Positions 43,926 to 52,737 of a DNA stretch of 64,000 bases are shown piece by piece. The translations under genes were made by a program, and so were the position numbers. Source of the DNA: CAVTWY01 sp963738575 (GTDB taxonomy: Bacteria > Pseudomonadota > Gammaproteobacteria > Burkholderiales > Burkholderiaceae_C); contig CAVTWY010000002.1 in the NCBI GenBank assembly GCA_963738575.1, positions 124,001 to 188,000 of the forward strand, in the 5' to 3' direction. The notes under the pieces were generated by a model, which worked only from the letters and a program-made list of their open reading frames with translations, was not told the origin of the DNA and searched no databases. Each line of letters opens with the position of its first letter. The first letter of the stretch is position 1.

Positions 43926-45593
43926 ATGAATTTGACCAAATCGTGTGCGTCGCGGGAGGCGCGGCTGCGCGTTGTTGCTTCCTTGGTTCTAGCTGTGGCG
44001 CTCACAGCCTGCGGGGGCTCTGGCGACGCTGAACCGTCACCACCCCTTGAAGGACCTGCACCGGCTCCCGCGCCAACTCCTGCGCCGGCTCCCGCGCCAA
44101 CTCCTGCACCGGCTCCCGCGCCAACTCCTGCACCGGCTCCTGCACCGGCTCCTGCACCGGCTCCTGCGCCAGCACCAGCACCAGCACCAGCACCAGCACC
44201 AGCACCAGCACCAGCACCAGCACCAGCACCAGCACCAGCACCAGCACCAGCACCAGCACCAGCTCCTGCGCCAGCTCCCGCACCGGCTCCTGCACCAGCT
44301 CCCGCACCAGCTCCTGCGCCAGCTCCCGCACCGGCTCCCGCACCGGCTCCTGCGCCAGCTCCTGCACCGGCTCCCGCACCGGCTCCTGCACCGGCTCCTG
44401 CGCCAGCTCCCGCACCGGCTCCTGCACCGGCTCCTGCACCAGCTCCCGCACCAGCACCTGCACCAGCTCCAGCACCGGCACCAGCACCAGCACCAGCACC
44501 AGCACCAGCACCAGCACCAGCACCAGCACCGGCACCGGCACCAGCACCAGCTCCAGCACCAGCACCAGCACCAGCACCAGCACCAGCACCAGCACCAGCA
44601 CCAGCACCGGCACCGGCACCGGCTCCCGCACCAGCTCCTGCACCTAACAACAGCGATATCGACAACGACGGCCTAACGCACGATCAAGAAATTGCGCTGG
44701 GCACCGACCCAAGCAACCCCGATACCGACGGCGACGGACTGGCTGACGGCGCTGAAGCAGCTTTGGGCTTTGACCCCAAATTAGCTGACACCGACGGCAA
44801 CGGGATCAAGGATGGGCATCAGCTCGCGGGCGACGCTGGATTGCCGTTGCGGGTTGTGCTGGTGCGTGAAACCAGTGGCGTGGGCCGCACCAGTGACGGT
44901 GTTTTGATCTCCGCTGATGGCCACACGGCGACGTTCACTGCTTTGGTGAACCAAGATTGTGTTCAACGCATCGGATTTTTCGCCGACCCAGTCTTTGCCG
45001 ACGTGGAAATCTGCAACAAGCGCGCCGTTCGCGCCGACGTCGGCGTCAAACCAGGCGAGTTCCGGTACTTTGAGTCGAAACGCCTTGGTCCCAGGTCCAA
45101 CATCGGGCACGGCCTTATTGCACCTGGGGTCGCCATCGACCCCTATTGCTGCTACGTGAACACGAGCAACCCAACGCCACCGCATCCGTTCACGCCGCCT
45201 TCGATGAGCATCAACTCAGTAGGTGGGCTGTTTTCCAATTTGGTGTCGTTTGGTTATGCGGCTGAAACGCTCACGACCGAAAATTACGGTTTTGTGGTCG
45301 ACTATCGGGTGCCCCTGGCAAGTCCGCTGGTCTACGGTGTCATGACCGGTGCCAACGGAGAAATGGTGATTTTGGATTCCGTGACGCTGCCAGGTCTGAA
45401 CAGTGCACACGCCATGCCCATGCTCTACGGTCATCCTGTATTCCCGTTCACGCAGCCAAGCACGACCATCAACTTTGGCTTGCGGAAGTTCCACTACAAC
45501 TTGGTTCAGCTGCGCATTGCGTTGATTGCCAAAGGCGTCGACGCCACCAACTTTGCCCCTGGCGTGGGCGTGCACCGTTGGAAGGCTGACTGA
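43926..45593 (+). CDS. Lipoprotein with long Ala-Pro repeat and calcium-binding TSP3-like repeats
   Basis: The 555-residue protein has a signal peptide with lipobox VALTAC (C29) and GGSGD after it. Residues 45-240 are an almost pure Ala-Pro repeat with a few Thr-Pro. A thrombospondin-type-3-like segment follows (DIDNDGLTHDQE, DTDGDGLADGAE, DTDGNGIKDG), which should bind calcium. The C-terminal 270 residues form an unrecognised, probably secreted domain with Cys residues (VEICNKR, PYCCYVNTS). The extended Ala-Pro rod would hold the C-terminal domain away from the outer membrane or through the wall or capsule. It is probably surface-exposed; a role in adhesion is a guess. Confidence 0.85.
   Translation: MNLTKSCASREARLRVVASLVLAVALTACGGSGDAEPSPPLEGPAPAPAPTPAPAPAPTPAPAPAPTPAPAPAPAPAPAPAPAPAPAPAPAPAPAPAPAPAPAPAPAPAPAPAPAPAPAPAPAPAPAPAPAPAPAPAPAPAPAPAPAPAPAPAPAPAPAPAPAPAPAPAPAPAPAPAPAPAPAPAPAPAPAPAPAPAPAPAPAPAPAPAPAPAPAPAPAPAPAPAPAPAPAPAPAPAPAPNNSDIDNDGLTHDQEIALGTDPSNPDTDGDGLADGAEAALGFDPKLADTDGNGIKDGHQLAGDAGLPLRVVLVRETSGVGRTSDGVLISADGHTATFTALVNQDCVQRIGFFADPVFADVEICNKRAVRADVGVKPGEFRYFESKRLGPRSNIGHGLIAPGVAIDPYCCYVNTSNPTPPHPFTPPSMSINSVGGLFSNLVSFGYAAETLTTENYGFVVDYRVPLASPLVYGVMTGANGEMVILDSVTLPGLNSAHAMPMLYGHPVFPFTQPSTTINFGLRKFHYNLVQLRIALIAKGVDATNFAPGVGVHRWKAD
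44058..44645 (+). repeat. Nested 6-, 12- and 24-base repeat array encoding (Ala-Pro)n
   Basis: About 590 bases of tandem repeat. The first part has a 24-base unit encoding APAPAPTP repeated three times. Then come 12-base units (such as CCGGCTCCTGCA) and two long, nearly pure runs of the hexamer CCAGCA (about 44169-44262 and 44455-44620, with small interruptions). Every unit is a multiple of six bases, so slippage changes length by whole Ala-Pro pairs and never breaks the frame. All three minus-strand frames are also open across it as an artefact. Confidence 0.95.
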
Positions 45594-45622
45594 GGGCGAT
45601 TCAATCCCAGTGATGGCGCGCG

Positions 45623-45651
45623 TTACCGCGCTTGGGCCGCCGCGTTAACAT
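45623..45651 (+). promoter_or_regulatory. Candidate sigma-70 promoter of tRNA-Gly
   Basis: TTACCG (45623-45628) and TAACAT (45646-45651) are separated by 17 bases. The start point would be about 5 bases before the tRNA 5' end, so little leader needs removal. The match to consensus is partial. Confidence 0.4.
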
Positions 45652-45662
45652 CGCAACTTCGC

Positions 45663-45736
45663 GCGGGTGTAGTTCAATGGTAGAACGGCAGCTTCCCAAG
45701 CTTCATACGAGGGTTCGATTCCCTTCACCCGCTCCA
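45663..45736 (+). tRNA. tRNA-Gly (anticodon CCC)
   Basis: The 74-base gene folds as a cloverleaf: acceptor GCGGGTG pairing with CACCCGC, D-arm GTTCAATGGTAGAAC, anticodon loop TTCCCAA (anticodon CCC, reading GGG), and T-arm GAGGGTTCGATTCCCTT, with an encoded CCA end. The E. coli glyU tRNA is closely similar. Oddity: in the anticodon stem GCAGC/GCTTC, position 28-42 is a C-U mismatch. Confidence 0.95.
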
Positions 45737-45822
45737 TTCCTTGCGTTGCCTTGACGCGGAACGTGCGGCTTTTTGAATCGCACGCGCTGCGCGGCGGTTG
45801 ACCGACAAAAAAGCCTGCATCG

Positions 45823-48477
45823 ATGAAAGCCGCCGAGATTCGCGCCACGTTCCTGAAGTACTTCGAGTCGAAGGGGCACGCCGTCGTGGCCTCGTCGCCC
45901 GTGATTCCTGGGGACGACCCCACGCTGCTGTTTACCAACGCGGGGATGAATCAATTCAAGGACGTGTTTCTGGGCTTTGACAAGCGGCCGTACAGCCGCG
46001 CTGCCACCAGCCAAAAGTGCATCCGCGCCGGCGGCAAACACAACGATCTTGAAAACGTCGGGTACACCGCGCGGCATCACACGTTTTTTGAGATGCTGGG
46101 CAACTTCAGCTTTGGCGACTACTTCAAGCGTGATGCGCTGCAGTACGCCTGGGAGCTGCTGACCGTCCACTTCAAGCTGCCACCCGAAAAGCTCTGGGCC
46201 ACGGTCTACGCCGAAGACGACGAGGCCTACCAAATTTGGAACGAGGTGATAGGTTTGCCTGCCGAGCGCATCGTGCGCATTGGCGACAACAAGGGCGGGC
46301 GATATGCGTCCGACAACTTTTGGATGATGGGCGATACCGGCCCATGTGGCCCGTGTTCTGAGATCTTTTTTGACCACGGTCCTGATGTTGCCGGTGGCCC
46401 CCCGGGCAGCCCCCATGAGGACGGTGACCGCTACATCGAGATCTGGAACAACGTCTTCATGCAGTTCAACCGCACCGAAGACGGTGTGATGCACCCGCTG
46501 CCCAAGCCCAGTGTCGATACCGGCATGGGTTTGGAGCGGTTGGCGGCGGTGCTGCAGCACGTGCACAGCAACTATCAAATCGACTTGTTCGAGCGGTTGT
46601 TGAAGGCCGTGCGCTCATCGTTGCACTCGCGTGTGCAAGACTCCGCGCAGTTGGCGGTGATCGACGACGCACAAAACACGCATCCGTCGCTCAAAGTGAT
46701 TGCCGACCACATCCGGGCCTGTGCCTTCATCGTCACCGATGGAGTGATACCCGGCAACGAGGGGCGAGGGTACGTGCTGCGTCGCATCGCGCGCCGCGCC
46801 ATTCGGCACGGCTACAAGCTTGGGGCACGCAAGCCTTTCTTCCATACCTTGGTGGCACCCCTGGCCGCCGAGATGGGCGATGCCTACCCCGATTTGCGCC
46901 GCGACAGCGACCGTGTCACCCAGGTGCTTAAGCAGGAAGAAGAACGGTTCTTCCAGACCATCGCCAACGGCATGGAGATTCTTGAGACCGCACTGGCTGG
47001 TGGCGCGCAACAGATCGAGGGCGACGTGGCCTTCAAGTTGCATGACACCTATGGCTTTCCGCTCGACTTGACCGCCGACGTGTGCCGAGAGCGCGGCATC
47101 ACCGTGGACGAGGCGGGCTTCAACGCCGCCATGCAGCGCCAGCGCGATCAAGCGCGCTCGAAGGCCAAGTTCCGCATGGCACAGGGCCTTCAGTTCGACG
47201 GCGCTGCAACGCGCTTTGACGGCTACGACATGGCCAGCACCGACAACGCGACGGTGATGGCCATCTACGTTGAAGGCTCGCCGGTCGACCGTGCGCACCC
47301 AGGCGATGACGCCGTGGTGGTGCTGGACGCCACGCCTTTTTATGCCGAATCAGGCGGCCAGGTGGGCGACACCGGGGAGCTGCGAAACGCCACCTCGCGG
47401 TTTTTGGTGGATGACACCATCAAGGTCCAAGCTGCCGTGCACGGCCATCAGGGCCGCGTGGTCGAGGGCACGGTGGCGGTGGGTGACCGCCTGTCGGCCA
47501 AAATTGACGCGCAGCGACGCGCCAAGACCGTTCGCAATCACAGTGCCACGCACCTGATGCACAAGGCCTTGCGCGAGGTGCTGGGCGCCCATGTGCAGCA
47601 AAAGGGTTCGTTGGTCAATGCCGACCGGACTCGCTTTGATTTCAGCCACAACGCACCCTTGAGCGATGCGCAGTTGGCTGATGTCGAGACCCGCGTCAAC
47701 GCAGAAATTCTTGCCAACGCGCAGGCCCAAGCGCGTGTCATGTCGATGGATGACGCGCAAAAAGTGGGCGCAATGATGCTGTTTGGTGAAAAGTATGGCG
47801 ACTCGGTGCGCGTGCTTGACATCGGCTCCAGCAGAGAGCTTTGTGGTGGCACGCACGTAACCCGCACCGGCGACATCGGGCTTTTCAAAGTGGTTGCCGA
47901 AGGCGGTGTGGCGGCGGGTGTGCGCCGCATCGAGGCGGTCACGGGCGACAACGCCATGGTTTATGTGCGGCAGCTCGAAGGCCACCTGGTGGCGGCCGGC
48001 ACGGCGCTGAAGGTGACACCGAACGAAGTCCCTGCTCGGGTGGTGTCGTTGCTTGAGCAACTGCGCGCGCTCGAAAAAGAAGTGACGCAGCTCAAAGGCA
48101 AGGCCGCGTCGTCGCAAGGGGATGCCTTGTTGTCGCAAGCCGTTGATGTCAAAGGGTTGAAGGTGCTTTCGGCCACGCTTGCAGGGGCTGACGCCAACAC
48201 ATTGCGCGACACGCTCTTCAAACTCAAAGACAAGCTGCAGTCGGCCGTGATCGTGCTGGGCACCGTCGATGGCTCCAAGGTGCAACTGGCCGCTGGCGTG
48301 ACGGCCGATCGTGTGGGTCAAATCAAGGCCGGCGAGCTCGTGAATTTTGTGGCACAGCAGGTGGGCGGCAAGGGAGGCGGTAAGGCCGACATGGCCATGG
48401 CGGGTGGCACCGATGCTGCTTCGTTGCCCAAGGCGCTGGCGTCGGTTTCGGCTTGGGTCAGCGACCGTCTGGTTTGA
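45823..48477 (+). CDS. alaS: Alanyl-tRNA synthetase
   Basis: AlaS charges tRNA-Ala and edits mischarged Ser and Gly. The 884-residue protein has the class II catalytic core (FTNAGMNQFKDVFLG, ATSQKCIRAGGKHNDLENVG, FFEMLGNFSFGDYFK), the editing domain with zinc-binding HSATHLMHKAL and CGGTHV, and the C-terminal C-Ala domain with a coiled coil (LLEQLRALEKEVTQLK). ATG 45823 gives the normal start MKAAEIRATFLKYFESKGH. It lies 86 bases after tRNA-Gly. Confidence 0.97.
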   Translation: MKAAEIRATFLKYFESKGHAVVASSPVIPGDDPTLLFTNAGMNQFKDVFLGFDKRPYSRAATSQKCIRAGGKHNDLENVGYTARHHTFFEMLGNFSFGDYFKRDALQYAWELLTVHFKLPPEKLWATVYAEDDEAYQIWNEVIGLPAERIVRIGDNKGGRYASDNFWMMGDTGPCGPCSEIFFDHGPDVAGGPPGSPHEDGDRYIEIWNNVFMQFNRTEDGVMHPLPKPSVDTGMGLERLAAVLQHVHSNYQIDLFERLLKAVRSSLHSRVQDSAQLAVIDDAQNTHPSLKVIADHIRACAFIVTDGVIPGNEGRGYVLRRIARRAIRHGYKLGARKPFFHTLVAPLAAEMGDAYPDLRRDSDRVTQVLKQEEERFFQTIANGMEILETALAGGAQQIEGDVAFKLHDTYGFPLDLTADVCRERGITVDEAGFNAAMQRQRDQARSKAKFRMAQGLQFDGAATRFDGYDMASTDNATVMAIYVEGSPVDRAHPGDDAVVVLDATPFYAESGGQVGDTGELRNATSRFLVDDTIKVQAAVHGHQGRVVEGTVAVGDRLSAKIDAQRRAKTVRNHSATHLMHKALREVLGAHVQQKGSLVNADRTRFDFSHNAPLSDAQLADVETRVNAEILANAQAQARVMSMDDAQKVGAMMLFGEKYGDSVRVLDIGSSRELCGGTHVTRTGDIGLFKVVAEGGVAAGVRRIEAVTGDNAMVYVRQLEGHLVAAGTALKVTPNEVPARVVSLLEQLRALEKEVTQLKGKAASSQGDALLSQAVDVKGLKVLSATLAGADANTLRDTLFKLKDKLQSAVIVLGTVDGSKVQLAAGVTADRVGQIKAGELVNFVAQQVGGKGGGKADMAMAGGTDAASLPKALASVSAWVSDRLV

Positions 48478-48588
48478 GCGCGCCTGCGACGGGGTTGAGG
48501 CCTCAAGCGCGCAAGGTGTCACGAATCGCCAGGGCGGCCAGCGTGGCGGCCCGCCGTGCTTCGGGTCGGCACTGATACATTGCGGGGC

Positions 48589-49806
48589 ATGGTGAATCCT
48601 CTACTTCTGGCAGGGCGGCACATCGTGCTGGGCCTCAGTGGCGGCATTGCCTGCTACAAGGCGGCCGACTTCTGCCGGGAGCTTGTCAAGGCAGGGGCCA
48701 CCGTGCAGGTGGTGATGACGCAGGCCGCCCAGCGGTTCGTCACCCCCACCACATTGCAAGCGCTTTCGGGGCGCGCCGTTTATGACGATCAGTGGGACAC
48801 ACGCGCACCAGCTTCGATGGCCCACATCGACTTGTCGCGTGAAGCCGATGCTATCGTGGTGGCGCCTGCCAGCGCTGATTTCATCGCACAGTTGGCACAG
48901 GGTCGTGCAAGCGAACTCCTGCCGCTTCTTTGCCTGGCGCGCCCGATCGAGCGCTGCGGGCTCTTGGTGGCGCCCGCCATGAACCGAGAAATGTGGGCGC
49001 ACCCAGCCACGCAGCGCAACACAAAGCAAATTCAAGCCGATGGCGCCCACCTGCTGGGGCCGGGCAGTGGTGACCAAGCGTGTGGCGAAACGGGTGATGG
49101 GCGCATGCTAGAGCCCGTGGACCTGTTGGCCGACTTGGTTGCATACTTTCAGCCCAAGGTGCTCCGGGGCAGGCGGGTGCTGGTGACAGCGGGCCCCACG
49201 TTTGAAGCCATCGACCCGGTGCGAGGCATCACCAATTTGTCGAGCGGCAAGATGGGGTTCGCCGTGGCGCGCGCGGCGGCCGAAGCGGGCGCGACGGTGA
49301 CGCTGATTGCCGGGCCCGTGTCACTTGCCACACCACGCGGCGTGCAACGCATCGACGTGCGCAGCGCGGCGCAAATGCACGATGCCGTGATGTCCCAAGT
49401 GGCACATCAGCATGTTTTCATCGCCACGGCTGCCGTCGCCGATTGGCGGCCCAGCTCGGTGGCTGATCAAAAAATCAAGAAGAAGGGTGACGGTGTGATC
49501 CCCACCATCGCCATGCAAGAGACCACCGACATCCTGGCGGCTGTGGCCCGCTTGCCTTCGCCGCCCTATTGCGTGGGCTTTGCCGCCGAGAGTCATGACC
49601 TCCTCAAACACGCCCAAGAAAAACGCGCCCGCAAGGGCATCCCATTGATCGTGGCCAACATCGGCCCTGCAACATTTGGCGCTGATGACAACCAACTGGT
49701 GCTGGTAGACGCCCACGCCCATGTCGAGTTACCTCGCGCTGACAAGCTCAGCCTGGCTCGGCAGTTGGTGGCAGACATCGCACGCCGCCAACAAACCTCA
49801 TCATGA
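48589..49806 (+). CDS. coaBC: Bifunctional phosphopantothenoylcysteine decarboxylase / phosphopantothenate--cysteine ligase
   Basis: The 405-residue protein makes 4'-phosphopantetheine for coenzyme A. The flavin-dependent CoaC half (about 1-190) starts GRHIVLGLSGGIACYKAADF and has VAPASADFIAQLAQG and LLVAPAMNREMWAHPATQRN. The CoaB half has VLVTAGPTFEAIDPVRGITN, NLSSGKMGFAVARAA and DILAAVARLPSPPYCVGFAA. ATG 48589 is used; GTG 48556 is open upstream. It overlaps dut by 4 bases, the same order (dfp-dut) as in E. coli. Confidence 0.96.
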   Translation: MVNPLLLAGRHIVLGLSGGIACYKAADFCRELVKAGATVQVVMTQAAQRFVTPTTLQALSGRAVYDDQWDTRAPASMAHIDLSREADAIVVAPASADFIAQLAQGRASELLPLLCLARPIERCGLLVAPAMNREMWAHPATQRNTKQIQADGAHLLGPGSGDQACGETGDGRMLEPVDLLADLVAYFQPKVLRGRRVLVTAGPTFEAIDPVRGITNLSSGKMGFAVARAAAEAGATVTLIAGPVSLATPRGVQRIDVRSAAQMHDAVMSQVAHQHVFIATAAVADWRPSSVADQKIKKKGDGVIPTIAMQETTDILAAVARLPSPPYCVGFAAESHDLLKHAQEKRARKGIPLIVANIGPATFGADDNQLVLVDAHAHVELPRADKLSLARQLVADIARRQQTSS

Positions 49807-50255
49807 CGCTTCAAGTTGACATTCGCGTGCTCGATGCCCGCATGGCCGACGCCTTGCCCGCTTACGCCACACCCGGCAGTGCGGGTCTTGATTTGCGCGC
49901 CTGCATCGATGCGCCGGTTCGGCTGGAGCCAGGGCAGTCAACGCTCATCCCAACGGGCTTGGCGATGCACCTGGGCGACGCAGGCTACGCGGCCATGCTG
50001 CTGCCGCGCTCGGGGCTTGGCACCAAGCACGGCATCGTGCTGGGCAATTTGGTGGGATTGATAGATAGCGACTACCAAGGCCCGTTGATGGTGAGTTGCT
50101 GGAACCGAGGCCATGCGGCTTTCACGATCGAGCCGATGGAACGCATTGCGCAAATGGTGATCGTGCCAGTGGTTCAAGCCAGCTTCAGGCGCGTGGAATC
50201 GTTCGCACCCACCGCGCGGGGCAGTGGTGGGTTTGGCTCAACCGGCAAAAACTGA
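49803..50255 (+). CDS. dut: dUTP diphosphatase
   Basis: This trimeric dUTPase hydrolyses dUTP to dUMP and keeps uracil out of DNA. The 150-residue protein has all five motifs in order: PGSAGLDLRACI, LPRSGLGTKHGIVL, GLIDSDYQGPLMV, ERIAQMVIVPV and the flexible closing motif RGSGGFGSTGKN. ATG 49803 overlaps coaBC (ATGA), giving coupled translation. Confidence 0.97.
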   Translation: MTLQVDIRVLDARMADALPAYATPGSAGLDLRACIDAPVRLEPGQSTLIPTGLAMHLGDAGYAAMLLPRSGLGTKHGIVLGNLVGLIDSDYQGPLMVSCWNRGHAAFTIEPMERIAQMVIVPVVQASFRRVESFAPTARGSGGFGSTGKN

Positions 50256-50290
50256 TTCGAGCGTGGGGCATCGCTCGGGTGCGTACGGTC

Positions 50291-50812
50291 TCAGTGCAGC
50301 CCAGGTGCAGGTGGCACGGTATTGAGCACCGTGATTTCAGGTGGTGTGACACTGCGAGCTTCGATTTCGTCCTCGGTTGCCTCACGCACCGCGTGAACGC
50401 GCAGTTCCATGCGCAGCGCCAAACCCGCCAGCGGGTGGTTGCCGTCAAGCACCACGTGGTCGGGGTAGACCTCGGTGACGATGTAGATGCGATCACTGGG
50501 CATGTCGGGGGTCACGCAGCCAGGAGGCAGGCCATCAAACTGCATGCCTTCGTCGACGTTGTCGGGAAAGAGATCGCGTGCTTCAAAACACACCAAGCTG
50601 CTGTCGTAGTCGCCAAAGGCATGCGCGGGATCGAGGTGGACCGTGGTTTCAAAACCAGCGGCTTGGCCATCCAGTGCTTCTTCAACGCGTGGCAACAAGT
50701 CGTCGCCGCCAAAAAAAAACGCTACGGGCGCCTCCAAAGCATCCAGTGCTTGGCCTTGGGCATCACTGAGTTTCCATGTAAGCGTCACAACGCAGGGGGT
50801 ATCGATCATCAT
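50291..50812 (-). CDS. SlyD-like FKBP peptidyl-prolyl cis-trans isomerase without His-rich tail
   Basis: The 173-residue protein starts MMIDTPCVVTLTWKLSDAQG and has the FKBP/IF-domain layout of SlyD: VAFFFGGDDLLPRVEEALDG, VHLDPAHAFGDYDSSLV and VVLDGNHPLAGLALRMELRV. The family isomerises prolyl bonds and chaperones folding. SlyD of enteric bacteria ends in a His/Cys-rich nickel-binding tail; this one ends PPAPGLH with no such tail, so metal delivery to hydrogenase is unlikely. ATG 50812 or 50809 is the start. Confidence 0.87.
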   Translation of the reverse strand: MMIDTPCVVTLTWKLSDAQGQALDALEAPVAFFFGGDDLLPRVEEALDGQAAGFETTVHLDPAHAFGDYDSSLVCFEARDLFPDNVDEGMQFDGLPPGCVTPDMPSDRIYIVTEVYPDHVVLDGNHPLAGLALRMELRVHAVREATEDEIEARSVTPPEITVLNTVPPAPGLH

Positions 50813-50913
50813 CCCCAAATGATCGCACAGCCCGTATGGCGCTTGAGCACCCTGGGGCCGATGGCGCGCACGATCGGTGGTGAGCCGCGTGTTCTGGACC
50901 TAACATCGGTGGC

Positions 50914-52068
50914 ATGAACCCAAAGCTTGCTTTGTTGGGCGGTTTAAGCGCCGACACTTTCATGAAACGCCACTGGCAACGCACGCCTTTGCTGGTTCGC
51001 CGTGCACTGGCCGTTGACACGTGTCCGATCGACCAGTCGCTGCTGTTTGGCATGGCGGCAAAACCAGAAGTTGAATCGCGCTTGGTGCAGCGCCGCGGGC
51101 GCACTTGGGCATTGACGCAAGGCCCCATCAAGCGTCGCGCCATGCCGCCCGTGAAGCAACCCGGGTGGACGCTGCTGGTGCAGGGCGTCGATTTGCATCA
51201 TGACGCAGCGCATGCATTGCTGCAGCCCTTCAACTTTGTGCCAGCGGCGCGACTGGACGACGTGATGGTGTCTTTTGCCAGTGACGGGGGTGGTGTGGGT
51301 GCCCACACGGATGAGTACGATGTATTTTTGTTGCAGCTGGCAGGGCAGCGGCGCTGGCGAGTGGGTCCCGCCGGTGCGCCGCGCTGGCGCCGTGATGTGC
51401 CTCTCAAGCAGTTGCAAAATTTCAAACCGACACACGATTGGGTCTTGGGGCCGGGTGACATGCTGTACGTTCCACCGGGCTGGGGGCATGACGGTGTGGC
51501 TGTGGGCTCTTGCATTACAGCCTCGATTGGCTTTCGGTCGCCGCAGGCGCGCGAGTTGGCCCGAGAAATGCTGTCGCGTCTGGTCGATGATGAGGCGCTG
51601 TTTGACGCACCCTCGGCCCGTTACCGCGACCCACGCGCCGGTGCCTGTGCAAACCCTGGCGCCATCCCGGCGGCGATGGCAAGATTTGCCAGCCAGAGTG
51701 TGTTGGCAGCCGTACGTGACAGCGATGCCATGGCTTTGGCATTGGGCGAGTGGCTGACCGAACCCAAAGCGAGCGTCACCTTTGAGCCCGAGGCTGCCTC
51801 ACCGGCACGCCGCCTTCAGGGTGGGCTGAAGCTCGATCGACGCACGCGCATGCTCTACGACGGGCGCTGGCTATTCATCAACGGCGAGGCGTTTGACGCA
51901 AGCGGAGACGATGCGAAAATTCTGACCGCATTGGCCGACAAGCGTTCCCTTTCCGCAGCCACGGTGAGGGCCCTCACGCCGACGGCTCAAAAGGCGGTTC
52001 TTGAGTGGGTCGCGGCGGGATGGGTGCACTCGCATCCGCAGCGCAGCGCTTTGTCACACCACCGTTAG
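50914..52068 (+). CDS. roxA: Ribosomal protein uL16 3-hydroxylase (RoxA/YcfD-like JmjC oxygenase)
   Basis: The 384-residue JmjC-cupin is a 2-oxoglutarate/Fe(II) oxygenase. It has FMKRHWQRTPLLVRRA near the start, SFASDGGGVGAHTDEYDVFL with the H-x-D iron pair, RRWRVGP and PPGWGHDGVAVG with the second metal His. A C-terminal winged-helix-like dimerisation region follows (FINGEAFDASG). E. coli YcfD hydroxylates Arg81 of ribosomal protein uL16. ATG 50914 gives the typical N-terminus. The next gene begins 14 bases later. Confidence 0.9.
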   Translation: MNPKLALLGGLSADTFMKRHWQRTPLLVRRALAVDTCPIDQSLLFGMAAKPEVESRLVQRRGRTWALTQGPIKRRAMPPVKQPGWTLLVQGVDLHHDAAHALLQPFNFVPAARLDDVMVSFASDGGGVGAHTDEYDVFLLQLAGQRRWRVGPAGAPRWRRDVPLKQLQNFKPTHDWVLGPGDMLYVPPGWGHDGVAVGSCITASIGFRSPQARELAREMLSRLVDDEALFDAPSARYRDPRAGACANPGAIPAAMARFASQSVLAAVRDSDAMALALGEWLTEPKASVTFEPEAASPARRLQGGLKLDRRTRMLYDGRWLFINGEAFDASGDDAKILTALADKRSLSAATVRALTPTAQKAVLEWVAAGWVHSHPQRSALSHHR

Positions 52069-52082
52069 GAGCAAACCCATCC

Positions 52083-52589
52083 ATGGCTGAAGAGCAGTTG
52101 GTCCCCGCGCCCCGAGCGCCGCTTGATTCGCGCAGGGCGTTTCGTGAGCAGGTTGTCAAGGCCGTGGTGGGGGCGGCCATTGACGGTCGGCGTGAAATCA
52201 TTTGGGTGGACGCAGATTTTGCCGATTGGCCGCTGGACGACCCCCACTTGCTGGACGCCATGACGCGTTGGGCAAGGCGGCCCGAACGCAAGTTTTTGAT
52301 GCTGGCACGCCGCTACGATGACGTGGCGCGGCGACATCCGCGCTTCACCCAGTGGCGCCGTACTTGGTCTCACCGCGTCGAGTGTCGAAGCGCACCTGAG
52401 CTGTCTGATCAAGAGATGCCGACGCTGATGCTTGCGGGCGACCTTTACAGTTTGCAGCTGCTTGATCACCAACGGTGGCACGGTCGATGGCTGGACGATG
52501 AAGCAGAATTCAAGGCCTGGCGCGAGGTGGTTGATGCCGTTTTACAACGGTCGGATGTGGACTTTCCCGCGAATAACTTGGGTCTCTAG
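52083..52589 (+). CDS. Uncharacterised protein encoded after roxA
   Basis: ATG 52083 gives 168 residues. Segments RREIIWVDADFADWPLDD, RKFLMLARRYDDVARRHPRF and HRVECRSAPE suggest an alpha/beta fold, and the arrangement resembles small PLD-like (DUF7931-type) proteins that follow other genes in proteobacteria, but I see no HKD motif. There is no signal peptide. It lies 14 bases downstream of roxA and is probably co-transcribed with it. Function is unknown. Confidence 0.7.
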   Translation: MAEEQLVPAPRAPLDSRRAFREQVVKAVVGAAIDGRREIIWVDADFADWPLDDPHLLDAMTRWARRPERKFLMLARRYDDVARRHPRFTQWRRTWSHRVECRSAPELSDQEMPTLMLAGDLYSLQLLDHQRWHGRWLDDEAEFKAWREVVDAVLQRSDVDFPANNLGL

Positions 52590-52608
52590 GGAAACCCCGA
52601 GCCCTTCG

Positions 52609-52614
52609 TATAAT
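52609..52614 (+). promoter_or_regulatory. Consensus -10 element (TATAAT) upstream of the Ala/Lys-rich lipoprotein
   Basis: An exact TATAAT lies 124 bases before the ATG at 52738. No good -35 is seen 17 bases upstream. The leader of about 120 bases would hold ATG-proximal sequence but no clear ribosome-binding site; TTGGACCT at 52724-52731 is the nearest candidate. Confidence 0.4.
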
Positions 52615-52737
52615 GCTGGGCTGGCGAAAGCGGCAAATGTCGCTCAGTCTTTTGATGCAAGGGCCCCCGTTCGTGTCATCCGGAGGCCAGTTATTTCGTT
52701 TGGTATTCGTTTGAACACTCTTTGATTGGACCTACAC

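Noticed and set aside
44058..44645. CRISPR-like repeat array
   Set aside because: Units are contiguous 6/12/24-base coding repeats with no unique spacers.
43913..44665. Minus-strand ORFs encoding poly(Ala-Gly) or Leu-Val repeats
   Set aside because: These are artefacts of the stop-free hexamer repeat, which is open in several frames; only the plus-strand frame has a signal peptide, lipobox and continuing domains.
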